Counted from the stretch's first letter, positions 10,352 through 21,976 are shown. The stretch is 64,000 nucleotides of DNA from Saccoglossus kowalevskii (GCF_000003605.2 NW_003151628.1:1-64000), one strand, 5' to 3'. Notes: generated by a model from the letters alone, not told the origin. Program-made: numbers and translations.

Positions 10352-10805
10352 TGCTGATGAGAGTGTTTTTGCACCTCAATTAGCGACTTTGAGTAAATGT
10401 CGGACGATGATACGAAAAGAGTGTGCATGACTTTGTGTTTAAGCTAAACGAAAACAACTTCTGAATTTCAACAATAAAATTTGCTTCCGTTTTTACTATT
10501 CCAGTAGCTCAAATCATACTCATCATGCACGATCTTAGTTGGAATGAACTTCGCGCCAAGTACCACACACATTAAAACAGAGAGGAGTATTGTCAACCAA
10601 CAGTCAACCTCTCCGTGTTCCCAATCTTTATACCGTGCAGAAATAATCAACCTCGCTCCTGTGATTTGGTTATCAGAGACAATTATTGCAACCATCCGAC
10701 ATTGTGAGTAAGAACTCTTTTCACTCAATTTCGTGTCACATTCACCCACCGGAATTCAACATCTTTCATAGTAACTCACATTGTTTATTCTGTCTAAAAG
10801 GTGTT

Positions 10806-10878
10806 CGCCCAATATGGGGCTCGAACCCATGACCCTGGGATGAACAGTCCCATGCTCTACCGACTGAGCTGGCTTTGC
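10806..10878 (-). pseudogene. tRNA-Lys body with GTT anticodon, ruined acceptor stem
   Basis: Last GCAAAGC copy; this allele is not seen beyond 11 kb. Confidence 0.8.
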
Positions 10879-11332
10879 TGCTGATGAGAGTGTTTTTGCA
10901 CCTCAATTAGTGACTTTGAGTAAATGTCGGACGATGATACGAAAAGAGTGTGCATGACTTTGTGTTTAAGCTAAACGAAAACAAATTCTGAATTTCAACA
11001 ATAAAATTTGCTTCCATTTTTACCATTCCTGTAGCTGAAATCATACTCACCATGCACGATCTTAGTTGGAATAAACTTCGCGCCAAGTACCACACACATT
11101 AAAACAGAGAGGAGTATTGTCAACCAACAGTCAACCTCTCCGTTTTCCCAATCTTTATACCGTGCAGAAATAATCAACCTCACTCCTGTGATTTGGTTAT
11201 CAGAGACAATTATTGCAACCATCCGACATTGTGAGTAAGAGCTCATTTCACTCAATTTCGTGTCACATTCACCCACCGGAATTCAACATCTTTCATCGTA
11301 ACTCACATTGCTTATTCTGTCTAAAAGGTGTT

Positions 11333-11405
11333 CGCCCAACGTGGGGCTCGAACCCACGACCCTGGGATTAAGAGTCCCATGCTCTACCGACTGAGCTAGC
11401 CGGGC
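11333..11405 (-). tRNA. trnK-CUU: tRNA-Lys (CTT), consensus
   Basis: No difference from consensus. The next spacer upstream (11406 onward) switches to the 'gacagtgcatg' subtype. Confidence 0.95.
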
Positions 11406-11859
11406 TGCTGATGAGAGTGTTTTTACACCTCAATTAGCTACTTTGAGTAAATGTCGGACGATGATACGAAAAGACAGTGCATGACTTTGTGTTTAAGCTA
11501 AACGAAAACAACTACTGAATTTCAACAATAAAATTTGCTTCAGTTTTTACTATTACAGTAGCTCAAATTATACTCACCATGCACGATCTTAGGTGGAGGG
11601 AACTTCGCGCCAAGTACCACACACATTAAAACAGAGAGGAGTATTGTCAACCAACAGTCAACCTCTCCGTTTTCCGAATCTTAATACCATGCAGAAATAA
11701 TCAACTTCGCTCCTGTGATTTGGTTGTCAGAGACAATTATTGCAGCCATCCGACATTGTGAGTAAGAACTCATTTCACTCAATTTCGTGTCACATTCACC
11801 CACCGGAATTCAACATCATTCACAGTAACTCACATTGTTTATTATGTCTAAAACATGTT

Positions 11860-11934
11860 CGCCAAACGTGGGGATCGAACCCACGACACTGGGATTAAGA
11901 GTCCCATGCTCTACCGACTGAGGCTAGCCGGGGC
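11860..11934 (-). pseudogene. tRNA-Lys (CTT) pseudogene with two insertions
   Basis: Seventy-five bases: one extra base in the acceptor 5' arm and one in the D stem, plus U45, U59 and U69 (mismatch with C4). It lies in a patch with several other one-base indels (11915-12125). Confidence 0.8.
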
Positions 11935-12390
11935 TGCTGATGAGAGTGTTTTGCACCTCAATTAGCGACTTCGAGTAAATGTCGGACGGTGATACGAAAA
12001 GACAGTGCATGACTTTGTGTTTTAAGCTAAACGAAATCAACTTCTGAATTTCAACAATAAAATTTGCTTCCGTTTTTACTATTAGAGTAGCTCAAACTCA
12101 TACTCACCATGCACGATCTTAAGGTGGAGGGAACTTCGCGCCAAGTACCACACACATTAAAACAGAGAGGAGTATTGTCAACCAACAGTCAACCTCTCCG
12201 TTTTCCCAATCTTAATACCATGCAGAAATAATCAACCTCGCTCCTGTGATTTGGTTATCAGAGACAATTATTGCAGCCATCCGACATTGTGAGTAAGAAC
12301 TCATTTCACTCAATTTCGTGTCACATTCACCCACCGGAATTCAACATCATTCATAGTAACTCACATTGTTTATTTTGTCTAAAAGATGTT

Positions 12391-12463
12391 CGCCCAACGT
12401 GGGGCTCGAACCCACGACCCTGGGATTAAGAGTCCCATGCTCTACCGACTGAGCTAGCCGGGC
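12391..12463 (-). tRNA. trnK-CUU: tRNA-Lys (CTT), consensus
   Basis: No difference from consensus. The 5' leader has one change shared with 15027 and 33815 (plus strand 'ctgatgatgag'). Confidence 0.95.
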
Positions 12464-12917
12464 TGATGATGAGAGTGTTTTTGCACCTCAATTAGTGACT
12501 TTGAGTAAATGTCGGACGATGATACGAAAAGAGTGTGCATGACTTTGTGATTAAGCTAAACGAAAACAACTTCTGAATTTCAACAATAGAATTTGCTTCC
12601 GTTTTTACTACTCCAGTAGCTCAAATCATACTCACCATGCACGATCTTAGTTGGAATGAACATCGCGCCAAGTACCACACACATTAAAACAGAGAGGAGT
12701 ATTGTCAACCAACAGTCAACCTCTCCGTTTTCCCAATCTTAATACCATGCAGAAATAATCAACCTCGCTCCTGTGATTTGGTTATCAGAGACAATTATTG
12801 CAGCCATCCGACATTGTGAGTAAGAACTCATTTCACTCAATTTCGTGTCACATTCACCCACCGGAATTCAACATCATTCATAGTAACTCACATTGTTTAT
12901 TTTGTCTAAAAGATGTT

Positions 12918-12990
12918 CGCCCAACGTGGGGCTCGAACCCACGACCCTGGGATTAAGAGTCCCATGCTCTACCGACTGAGCTAACCGGGC
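12918..12990 (-). tRNA. trnK-CUU: tRNA-Lys (CTT), U7 variant
   Basis: C7 to U gives a U7-G66 wobble at the base of the acceptor stem. Otherwise consensus. Confidence 0.9.
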
Positions 12991-13444
12991 TGCTGATGAG
13001 AGTGTTTTTGCACCTCAATTAGTGACTTTGAGTAAATGTCGGACGATGATACGAAAAGAGTGTGCATGACTTTGTGATTAAGCTAAACGAAAACAACTTC
13101 TGAATTTCAACAATAAAATTTGCTTCCGTTTTTACTACTCCAGTAGCTCAAATCATACTCACCATGCACGATCTTAGTTGGAATGAACATCGCGCCAAGT
13201 ACCACACACATTAAAACAGAGAGGAGTATTGTCAACCAACAGTCAACCTCTCCGTTTTCCCAATCTTTATACCGTGCAGAAATAATCAACCTCACTCCTG
13301 TGATTTGGTTATCAGAGACAATTATTGCAGCCATCCGACATTGTGAGTAAGAACTCATTTCACTCAATTTCGTGTCACATTCACCCACCGGAATTCAACA
13401 TCTTTCATAGTAACTCACATTGTTTATTCTGTCTAAAAGGTGTT

Positions 13445-13517
13445 CGTCCAATATGGGGCTCGTACCCATGACCCTGGGATGAACAGTCCCATGCTCTACC
13501 GACTGAGCTAGCCGGGC
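13445..13517 (-). tRNA. tRNA-Lys body with GTT anticodon, B-box variant
   Basis: GTT, C37, A49-U65 and A66 with an intact GCCCGGC 5' arm. U55 is A, damaging the B box and the G18-U55 contact. A71 mismatches C2. Likely weak. Relatives at 55594 and 60314 share A55. Confidence 0.55.
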
Positions 13518-13971
13518 TGCTGATGAGAGTGTTTTTGCACCTCAATTAGCGACTTTGAGTAAATGTCGGACGATGATACGAAAAGAGTGTGCATGACTTT
13601 GTGTTTAAGCTAAACGAAAACAACTTCTGAATTTCAACAATAAAATTTGCTTCCATTTTTACCATTCCTGTAGCTCAAATCATACTTACCATGCACGATC
13701 TTAGTTGGAATGAACTTCGCGCCAAGTACCACACACATTAAAACAGAGAGGAATATTGTCAACCAACAGTCAACCTCTCCGTTTTCCCAATCTTTATACC
13801 GTGCAGAAATAATCAACCTCACTCCTGTGATTTGGTTATCAGAGACAATTATTGCAAACATCCGACATTGTGAGTAAGAGCTCATTTCACTAAATTTCGT
13901 GTCACATTCACCCACCGGAATTCAACATCTTTCATAGTAACTCACATTGTTTATTCTGTCTAAAATGTGTT

Positions 13972-14044
13972 CGCCCAATATGGGGCTCGAACCCATGACC
14001 CTGGGATGAACAGTCCCATGCTCTACCGACTGAGCTAGCCGGGC
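13972..14044 (-). tRNA. tRNA-Lys body with GTT (Asn) anticodon
   Basis: Cleanest form of the GTT lineage: differs from the CTT consensus only at G34, C37, A49, U65 and A66. A49-U65 pairs, C7-A66 does not. Loop is CTGTTCA with C at 37 where a purine is usual. A and B boxes and the TTTT stop are intact, so transcription is plausible. Its body does not resemble the animal tRNA-Asn body I recall. Confidence 0.65.
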
Positions 14045-14499
14045 TGCTGATGAGAGTGTTTTTGCACCTCAATTAGCGACTTTGAGTAAATGTCGGACGG
14101 TGATACGAAAAGACAGTGCATGACTTTGTGTTTAAGCTAAACGAAAACAACTTCTGAATTTCAACAATAAAATTTGCTTCCGTTTTTACTACTCCAGTAG
14201 CTCAAATCATACTCACCATGCACGATCTTAGTTGGAATGAACATCGCGCCAAGTACCACACACATTAAAACAGAGAGGAGTATTGTCAACCAACAGTCAA
14301 CCTCTCCGTTTTCCCAATCTTAATACCATGCAGAAATAATCAACCTCGCTCCTGTGATTTGGTTATCAGAGACAATTATTCCAGCCATCCGACATTGTGA
14401 GTAAGAACTCATTTCACTCAATTTCGTGTCACATTCACCCACCGGAATTCAACATCATTCATAGTAACTCACTATGGTTTATTTTGTCTAAAAGATGTT

Positions 14500-14572
14500 C
14501 GCCCAACGTGGGGCTCGAACCCACGACCCTGGGATTAAGAGTCCCATGCTCTACCGACTGAGCTAGCCGGGC
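14500..14572 (-). tRNA. trnK-CUU: tRNA-Lys (CTT), consensus
   Basis: No difference from consensus. The downstream spacer has the rare 'ctatggttta' marker shared with 56122, 59259 and 59787. Confidence 0.95.
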
Positions 14573-15026
14573 TGCTGATGAGAGTGTTTTTGCACCTCAA
14601 TTAGTGACTTTGAGTAAATGTCGGACGATGATACGAAAAGAGTGTGCATGACTTTGTGATTAAGCTAAATGAAAACAACTTCTGAATTTCAACAATAGAA
14701 TTTGCTTCCGTTTTTACTATTAGAGTAGCTCAAATCATACTCACCATGCACGATCTTAGGTGGAGGGAACTTCGCGCCAAGTACCACACACATTAAAACA
14801 GAGAGGAGTATTGTCAACCAACAGTCAACCTCTCCGTTTTCCCAATCTTAATACCATGCAGAAATAATCAACCTCGCTCCTGTGATTTGGTTATCAGAGA
14901 CAATTATTGCAGCCATCCGACATTGTGAGTAAGAACTCATTTCACTCAATTTCGTGTCACATTCACCCACCGGAATTCAACATCATTCATAGTAACTCAC
15001 ATTGTTTATTTTGTCTAAAAGATGTT

Positions 15027-15099
15027 CGCCCAACGTGGGGCTCGAACCCACGACCCTGGGATTAAGAGTCCCATGCTCTACCGACTGAGCTAGCCGGGC
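15027..15099 (-). tRNA. trnK-CUU: tRNA-Lys (CTT), consensus
   Basis: No difference from consensus; downstream spacer of the 'cttaatacc' subtype. Confidence 0.95.
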
Positions 15100-15554
15100 T
15101 GATGATGAGAGTGTTTTTGCACCTCAATTAGTGACTTTGAGTAAATGTCGGACGATGATACGAAAAGAGTGTGCATGACTTTGTGATTAAGCTAAACGAA
15201 AACAACTTCTGAATTTCAACAATAGAATTTGCTTCCGTTTTTACTACTCCATTAGCTCAAATCATACTCACCATGCACGATCTTAGGTTGGAATGAACTT
15301 CGCGCCAGGTACCACACACATTAAAACAGAGAGGAGTATTGTCAACCAACAGTCAACCTCTCCGTTTTCCCAATCTTTATACCGTGCAGAAATAATCAAC
15401 CTCGCTCCTGTGATTTGGTTATCAGAGACAATTATTGCAACCATCCGACATTGTGAGTAAGAACTCATTTCACTCAATTTCGTGTCACATTCACCCACCG
15501 GAATTCAACATCTTTCATAGTAACTCACATTGTTTATTCTGTCTAAAAGGTGTT

Positions 15555-15627
15555 CGCCCAATATGGGGCTCGAACCCATGACCCTGGGATGAACAGTCCC
15601 ATGCTCTACCGACTGAGCTAGCCGGGC
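15555..15627 (-). tRNA. tRNA-Lys body with GTT (Asn) anticodon
   Basis: Same sequence as 13972. The 5' flank about 60-70 bases upstream has the 'ggtgatacg' marker that travels with this lineage. Confidence 0.65.
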
Positions 15628-16081
15628 TGCTGATGAGAGTGTTTTTGCACCTCAATTAGCGACTTTGAGTAAATGTCGGACGGTGATACGAAAAGACAGT
15701 GCATGACTTTGTGTTTAAGCTAAACGAAAACAACTTCTGAATTTCAACAATAAAATTTGCTTCCATTTTTACTATTAGAGTAGCTCAAATCATACTTACC
15801 ATGCACGATCTTAGTTGGAATGAACTTCGCGCCAAGTACCACACACATTAAAACAGAGAGGAGTATTGTCAACCAACAGTCAACCTCTCCGTTTTCCCAA
15901 TCTTTATACCGTGCAGAAATAATCAACCTCACTCCTGTGATTTGGTTATCAGAGACAATTATTGCAACCATCCGACATTGTGAGTAAGAACTCATTTCAC
16001 TCAATTTCGTGTCACATTCACCCACCGGAATTCAACATCATTCATAGTAACTCACATTGTTTATTTTGTCTAAAAGATGTT

Positions 16082-16154
16082 CGCCCAACGTGGGGCTCGA
16101 ACCCACGACCATGGGATTAAGAGTCCCATGCTCTACCGACTGAGCTAGCCGGGC
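16082..16154 (-). tRNA. trnK-CUU: tRNA-Lys (CTT), U44 variant
   Basis: One change, G44 to U in the variable region, structurally neutral. Confidence 0.92.
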
Positions 16155-16609
16155 TGCTGATGAGAGTGTTTTTGCACCAAAATTAGCGACTTTGAGTAAA
16201 TGTCGGACGATGATACGAAAAGAGTGTGGATGACTTTGTGTTTAAGCTAAACGAAAACAACTTCTGAATTTCAACAATAAAATTTGCTTCCATTTTTACC
16301 ATTCCTGTAGCTCAAATCATACTTACCATGCACGATCTTAGTTGGAATGAACTTCGCGCCAAGTACCACACACATTAAAACAGAGAGGAGTATTGTCAAC
16401 TAACAGTCAACCTCTCCGTTTTCCCAATCTTTATACCGTGCAGAAATAATCAACCTCGCTCCTGTGATTTGGTTATCAGAGACAATTATTGCAACCATCC
16501 GACATTGTGAGTAAGAACTCATTTCACTCAATTTCGTGTCACATTCACCCACCGGAATTCAACATCTTTCATAGTAAACTCACATTGTTTATTCTGTCTA
16601 AAAGGTGTT

Positions 16610-16682
16610 CGCCCAATATGGGGCTCGAACCCATGACCCTGGGATGAACAGTCCCATGCTCTACCGACTGAGCTAGCCGGGC
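16610..16682 (-). tRNA. tRNA-Lys body with GTT (Asn) anticodon
   Basis: Same sequence as 13972; 'ggtgatacg' 5' flank present although that flank has several small deletions (16745-16805). Confidence 0.65.
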
Positions 16683-17107
16683 TGCTGATGAGAGTGTTTT
16701 TGCACCTCAATTAGCGACTTTGAGTAAATGGCGGACGGTGATACGAAAGACAGTGCATGACTTTGTGTTTAAGCTAAACGAAAACAACTTCTGATTTCAC
16801 ATAAATTTGCTTCCGTTTTTACTATTAGAGTAGCTCAAATCAAACTCACCATGCACGATCTTATTTTGGAATGAACTTCGCGCCAAGTACCACACACATT
16901 AAAACAGAGAGGAATATTGTCAACCAACAGTCAACCTCTCCGTTTTCCCAATCTTTATACCGGGCAGAAATAATCAACCTCACTCCTGTGATTTGGTTAT
17001 CAGAGACAATTATTGCAAACATCCGACATTGTGAGTAAGAGCTCATTTCACTCAATTTCAACATCTTTCATCGTAACTCACATTGTTTATTCTGTCTAAA
17101 AGGCGTT

Positions 17108-17180
17108 CGCCCAACGTGGGGCTCGAACCCACGACCCTGGGATTAAGAGTCCCATGCTCTACCGACTGAGCTAGCCGGGC
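17108..17180 (-). tRNA. trnK-CUU: tRNA-Lys (CTT), consensus
   Basis: No difference from consensus. The downstream spacer has the 25-base deletion and a rare 'aaaaggcgttc' 3' flank shared with 30658 and 41651. Confidence 0.95.
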
Positions 17181-17634
17181 TGCTGATGAGAGTGTTTTTG
17201 CACCTCAATTAGCGACTTTGAGTAAATGTCGGACGATGATACGAAAAGACAGTGCATGACTTTGTGTTTAAGCTAAACGAAAACAACTTCTGAATTTCAA
17301 CAATAAAATTTGCTTCCGTTTTTACTATTACAGTAGCTCAAATCATACTCACCATGCACGATCTTAGGTGGAGGGAACTTCGCGCCAAGTACCACACACA
17401 TTAAAACAGAGAGGAGTATTGTCAACCAACAGTCAACCTCTCCGTTTTCCGAATCTTAATACCGTGCAGAAATAATCAACCTCACTCCTGTGATTTGGTT
17501 ATCAGAGACAATTATTGCAACCATCCGACATTGTGAGTAAGAGCTCATTTCACTCAATTTCGTGTCACATTCACCCACCGGAATTCAACATCTTTCATCG
17601 TAACTCACATTGTTTGTTTTGTCTAAAAGATGTT

Positions 17635-17707
17635 CGCCCAACGTGGGGCTCGAACCCACGACCGTGCGATTAAGAGTCCCATGCTCAACCGACTGAGCTA
17701 GCCGGGC
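17635..17707 (-). tRNA. tRNA-Lys (CTT), degenerate
   Basis: G41 faces G29 (mismatch), with C44 and U21 as further changes. Anticodon and acceptor stem intact. Functional status uncertain. Confidence 0.65.
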
Positions 17708-18136
17708 TGCTGATGAGAGTGTTTTTGCACCTCAATTAGCGTCTTTGAGTAAATGTCGGACGATGATACGAAAAGAGTGTGCATGACTTTGTGTTTAAGC
17801 TAAACGAAAACAACTTCTGAATTTCAACAGTAAAATTTGCATCCATTTTTACCATTCCAGTAGCTCAAATCATACTTACCATGCACGATCTTAGTTGGAA
17901 TGAACTTCGCGCCAAGTACCACACACATTAAAACAGTGAGGAATATTGTCAACCAACAGTCAACCTCTCCGTTTTCCCAATCTTTATACCGTGCAGAAAT
18001 AATCAACCTCACTCCTGTGATTTGGTTATCAGAGACAATTATTGCAAACATCCGACATTGTGAGTAAGAGCTCATTTCACTCAATTTCAACATCTTTCAT
18101 CGTAACTCACGTTGTTTATTCTGTCTAAAAAGTATT

Positions 18137-18196
18137 CGCCCAACGTTGGGATCGAACCCGCGACCCTGGGATTAAGAGTCCCATGCTCTACCGACT
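18137..18196 (-). pseudogene. tRNA-Lys (CTT) fragment, 5' end lost
   Basis: Only the 3' 60 bases remain. At 18194-18196 the sequence jumps from the D loop into mid-spacer, with ACT shared by both sides of the join. No A box remains. Confidence 0.88.
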
Positions 18197-18341
18197 TCGC
18201 GCCAAGTACCACACACATTAAAACAGTGAGGAATATTGTCAACCAACAGTCAACCTCTAAGTTTTCCCAATCTTTATACCGTGCAGAAATAATCAACCTC
18301 ACTCCTGTGATTTGGTTATCAGAGACAATTATTGCAACCAT

Positions 18342-18393
18342 CCATGACCCTGGGATGAACAGTCCCATGCTCTACCGACTGAGCTAGCCGGGC
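18342..18393 (-). pseudogene. GTT-lineage tRNA fragment, 3' end lost
   Basis: The 5' 52 bases of a GTT copy (loop CTGTTCA, intact GCCCGGC arm) joined to a spacer at 18341-18344. The T arm and 3' acceptor strand are missing. With 18137-18196 it brackets a partial unit. Confidence 0.88.
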
Positions 18394-18847
18394 TGCTGAT
18401 GAGAGTGTTTTTGCACCTCAATTAGCGACTTTGAGTAAATGTCGGACGATGATACGAAAAGACAGTGCATGACTTTGTGTTTAAGCTAAACGAAAACAAC
18501 TTCTGAATTTCAACAATAAAATTTGCTTCCGTTTTTACTATTACAGTAGCTCAAATCATACTCACCATGCACGATCTTAGGTGGAGGGAACTTCGCGCCA
18601 AGTACCACACACATTAAAACAGAGAGGAGTATGGTCAACCAACAGTCAACCTCTCCGTTTTCCGAATCTTAATACCATGCAGAAATAATCAACCTCGCTC
18701 CTGTGATTTGGTTATCAGAGACAATTATTGCAGCCATCCGACATTGTGAGTAAGAACTCATTTCACTCAATTTCGTGTCACATTCACCCACCGGAATTCA
18801 ACATCTTTCATCGTAACTCACATTGTTTATTCTGTCTAAAAGATGTT

Positions 18848-18920
18848 CGCCCAACGTGGGGCTCGAACCCACGACCCTGGGATTAAGAGTCCCATGCTCT
18901 ACCGACTGAGCTAGCCGGGC
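18848..18920 (-). tRNA. trnK-CUU: tRNA-Lys (CTT), consensus
   Basis: No difference from consensus. Normal spacing resumes here after the rearranged unit. Confidence 0.95.
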
Positions 18921-19374
18921 TGCTGATGAGAGTGTTTTTGCACCTCAATTAGCGACTTTGAGTAAATGTCGGACGATGATACGAAAAGAGTGTGCATGAC
19001 TTTGTGTTTAAGCTAAACGAAAACAACTTCTGAATTTCAACAACAAAATTTGCTTCCATTTTTACCATTCCTGTAGCTCAAATCATACTTACCATGCACG
19101 ATCTTAGTTGGAATGAACTTCGCGCCAAGTACCACACACATTAAAACAGAGAGGAATATTGTCAACCAACAGTCAACCTCTCCGTTTTCCCAATCTTTAT
19201 ACCGTGCAGAAATAATCAACCTCACTCCTGTGATTTGGTTATCAGAGACAATTATTGCAAACATCCGACATTGTGAGTAAGAGCTCATTTCACTCAATTT
19301 CGTGTCACATTCACCCACCGGAATTCAACATCTTTCATCGTAACTCACATTGTTTATTCTGTCTAAAAGGTGTT

Positions 19375-19439
19375 CGCCCAATATGGGGCTCGAACCTGGG
19401 ATTAAGAGTCCCATGCTCTACCGACTGAGCTAGCCGGAC
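19375..19439 (-). pseudogene. tRNA-Lys (CTT) with 8-base deletion
   Basis: Sixty-five bases: eight are missing across the variable region and the 5' side of the T stem. U65/A66 and U2 are also present. Cannot form a T arm. Confidence 0.85.
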
Positions 19440-19893
19440 TGCTGATGAGAGTGTTTTTGCACCTCAATTAGTGACTTTGAGTAAATGTCGGACGATGATA
19501 CGAAAAGAGTGTGCATGACTTTGTGTTTAAGCTAAACGAAAACAACTTCTGAATTTCAACAATAAAATTTGCTTCCGTTTTTACTACTCCAGTAGCTCAA
19601 ATCATACTCACCATGCACGATCTTAGTTGGAATGAACTTCGCGCCAAGTACCACACACATTAAAACAGAGAGGAGTATTGTCAACCAACAGTCAACCTCT
19701 CCGTTTTCCCAATCTTTATACCGTGCAGAAATAATCAACCTCACTCCTGTGATTTGGTTATCAGAGACAATTATTGCAACCATCCGACATTGTGAGTAAG
19801 AACTCATTTCACTCAATTTCGTGTCACATTCACCCACCGGAATTCAACATCTTTCATAGTAACTCACATTGTTTATTCTGTCTAAAAGGTGCT

Positions 19894-19966
19894 CGCCCAA
19901 TATGGGGCTCGAACCCATGACCCTGGGATGAACAGTCCCATGCTCTACCGACTGAGCTAGCCGGGC
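19894..19966 (-). tRNA. tRNA-Lys body with GTT (Asn) anticodon
   Basis: Same sequence as 13972, with the linked 'ggtgatacg' 5' flank. The 3' flank has a private T-to-C. Confidence 0.65.
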
Positions 19967-20420
19967 TGCTGATGAGAGTGTTTTTGCACCTCAATTAGCG
20001 ACTTTGAGTAAATGGCGGACGGTGATACGAAAAGACAGTGCATGACTTTGTGTTTAAGCTAAACGAAAACAACTTCTGAATTTCAACAATAAAATTTGCT
20101 TCCGTTTTTACTATTAGAGTAGCTCAAATCATACTCACCATGCACGATCTTATGTGGAGGGAACTTCGCGCCAAGTACCACACACATTAAAACAGAGAGG
20201 AGTATTGTCAACCAACAGTCAACCTCTCCGTTTTCCGAATCTTAATACCATGCAGAAATAATCAACCTCGCTCCTGTGATTTGGTTATCAGAGACAATTA
20301 TTGCAGCCATCCGACATTGTGAGTAAGAACTCATTTCACTCAAGTTCGTGTCACATTCACCCACCGGAATTCAACATCATTCATAGTAACTCACATTGTT
20401 TATTTTGTCTAAAAGATGTT

Positions 20421-20493
20421 CGCCCAACGTGGGGCTCGAACCCACGACCCTGGGATTAAGAGTCCCATGCTCTACCGACTGAGCTAGCCGTGC
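20421..20493 (-). tRNA. trnK-CUU: tRNA-Lys (CTT), A3 variant
   Basis: C3 to A gives an A3-G70 mismatch in the acceptor stem; otherwise consensus. Confidence 0.8.
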
Positions 20494-20922
20494 TGCTGAT
20501 GAGAGTGTTTTTGCACCTCAATTAGTGACTTTGAGTAAATGTCGGACGATGATACGAAAAGAGTGTGGATGACTTTGTGTTTAAGCTAAACGAAAACAAC
20601 TTCTGAATTTCAACAATAAAATTTGCTTCCATTTTTACCATTCCTGTAGCTCAAATCATACTTACCATGCACGATCTTAGTTGGAATGAACTTCGCGCCA
20701 AGTACCACACACATTAAAACAGAGAGGAGTATTGTCAACCAACAGTCAACCTCTCCGTTTTCCCAATCTTTATACCGTGCAGAAATAATCAACCTCACTC
20801 CTGTGATTTGGTTATCAGAGACAATTATTGCAACCATCCGACATTGTGAGTAAGAGCTCATTTCACTCAATTTCAACATCTTTCATCTTAACTCATATTG
20901 TTTATTCTGTCTAAAAGGTGTT

Positions 20923-20995
20923 CGCCCAACGTGGGGCTCGAACCCACGACCCTGGGCTTAAGAGTCCCATGCTCTACCGACTGAGCTAGCCGGGC
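20923..20995 (-). tRNA. trnK-CUU: tRNA-Lys (CTT), G39 variant
   Basis: U39 to G leaves A31-G39 closing the anticodon loop. The downstream spacer has the 25-base deletion and the marker 'cttaactcatattg'. The allele recurs at 37482, 39565 and 51015. Confidence 0.8.
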
Positions 20996-21449
20996 TGCTG
21001 ATGAGAGTGTTTTTGCACCTCAATTAGTGACTTTGAGTAAATGTCGGACGATGATACGAAAAGAGTGTGCATGACTTTGTGTTTAAGCTAAACGAAAACA
21101 ACTTCTGAATTTCAACAATAAAATTTGCTTCCGTTTTTACTACTCCAGTAGCTCAAATCATACTCACCATGCACGATCTTAGTTGGAATGAACTTCGCGC
21201 CAAGTACCACACACATTAAAACAGAGAGGAGTATTGTCAACCAACAGTCAACCTCTCCGTTTTCCCAATCTTTATACCGTGCAGAAATAATCAACCTCGC
21301 TCCTGTGATTTGGTTATCAGAGACAATTATTGCAACCATCCGACATTGTGAGTAAGAACTCATTTCACTCAATTTCGTGTCACATTCACCCACCGGAATT
21401 CAACATCTTTCATAGTAACTCACATTGTTTATTCTGTCTAAAAGGTGTT

Positions 21450-21522
21450 CGCCCAATATTGGGCTCGAACCCATGACCCTGGGATGAACAGTCCCATGCT
21501 CTACCGACTGAGCTAGCCGGGC
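21450..21522 (-). tRNA. tRNA-Lys body with GTT anticodon, A63 variant
   Basis: GTT-lineage sequence plus A63, which mismatches G51 in the T stem. Confidence 0.55.
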
Positions 21523-21976
21523 TGCTGATGAGAGTGTTTTTGCACCTCAATTAGCGACTTTCAGTAAATGTCGGACGGTGATACGAAAAGACAGTGCATG
21601 ACTTTGTGTTTAAGCTAAACGAAAACAACTTCTGAATTTCAACAATAAAATTTGCTTCCGTTTTTACTATTAGAGTAGCTCAAATCATACTCACCATGCA
21701 CGATCTTAGGTGGAGGGAACTTCGCGGCAAGTACCACACACATTAAAACAGAGAGGAGTATTGTCAACCAACAGTCAACCTCTCCGTTTTCCGAATCTTA
21801 ATACCATGCAGAAATAATCAACCTCGCTCCTGTGATTTGGTTATCAGAGACAATTATTGCAGCCATCCGACATTGTGAGTAAGAACTCATTTCACTCAAT
21901 TTTGTGTCACATTCACCCACCGGAATTCAACATCATTCATAGTAACTCACATTGTTTATTTTGTCTAAAAGATGTT

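Larger units (their letters stand above)
10279..11405 (-). repeat. Three-unit block, copy 2
   Basis: Duplicate of 8698-9824, immediately to its right in the array. Confidence 0.75.
13634..14572 (-). repeat. Block duplicated 44,759 bases away, copy 1
   Basis: Units with tRNAs 13972 and 14500 share rare markers with 58393-59331: 'cactaaatttcg', 'attattccagcc', 'ctcactatggttta'. A short stretch (about 14180-14240) differs, so the match is mosaic. Confidence 0.7.

Noticed and set aside
18087-18368. Composite open frame across the rearranged unit as a novel gene
   Set aside because: It arises by chance from joining two tRNA fragments to spacer; it occurs once and has no independent support.
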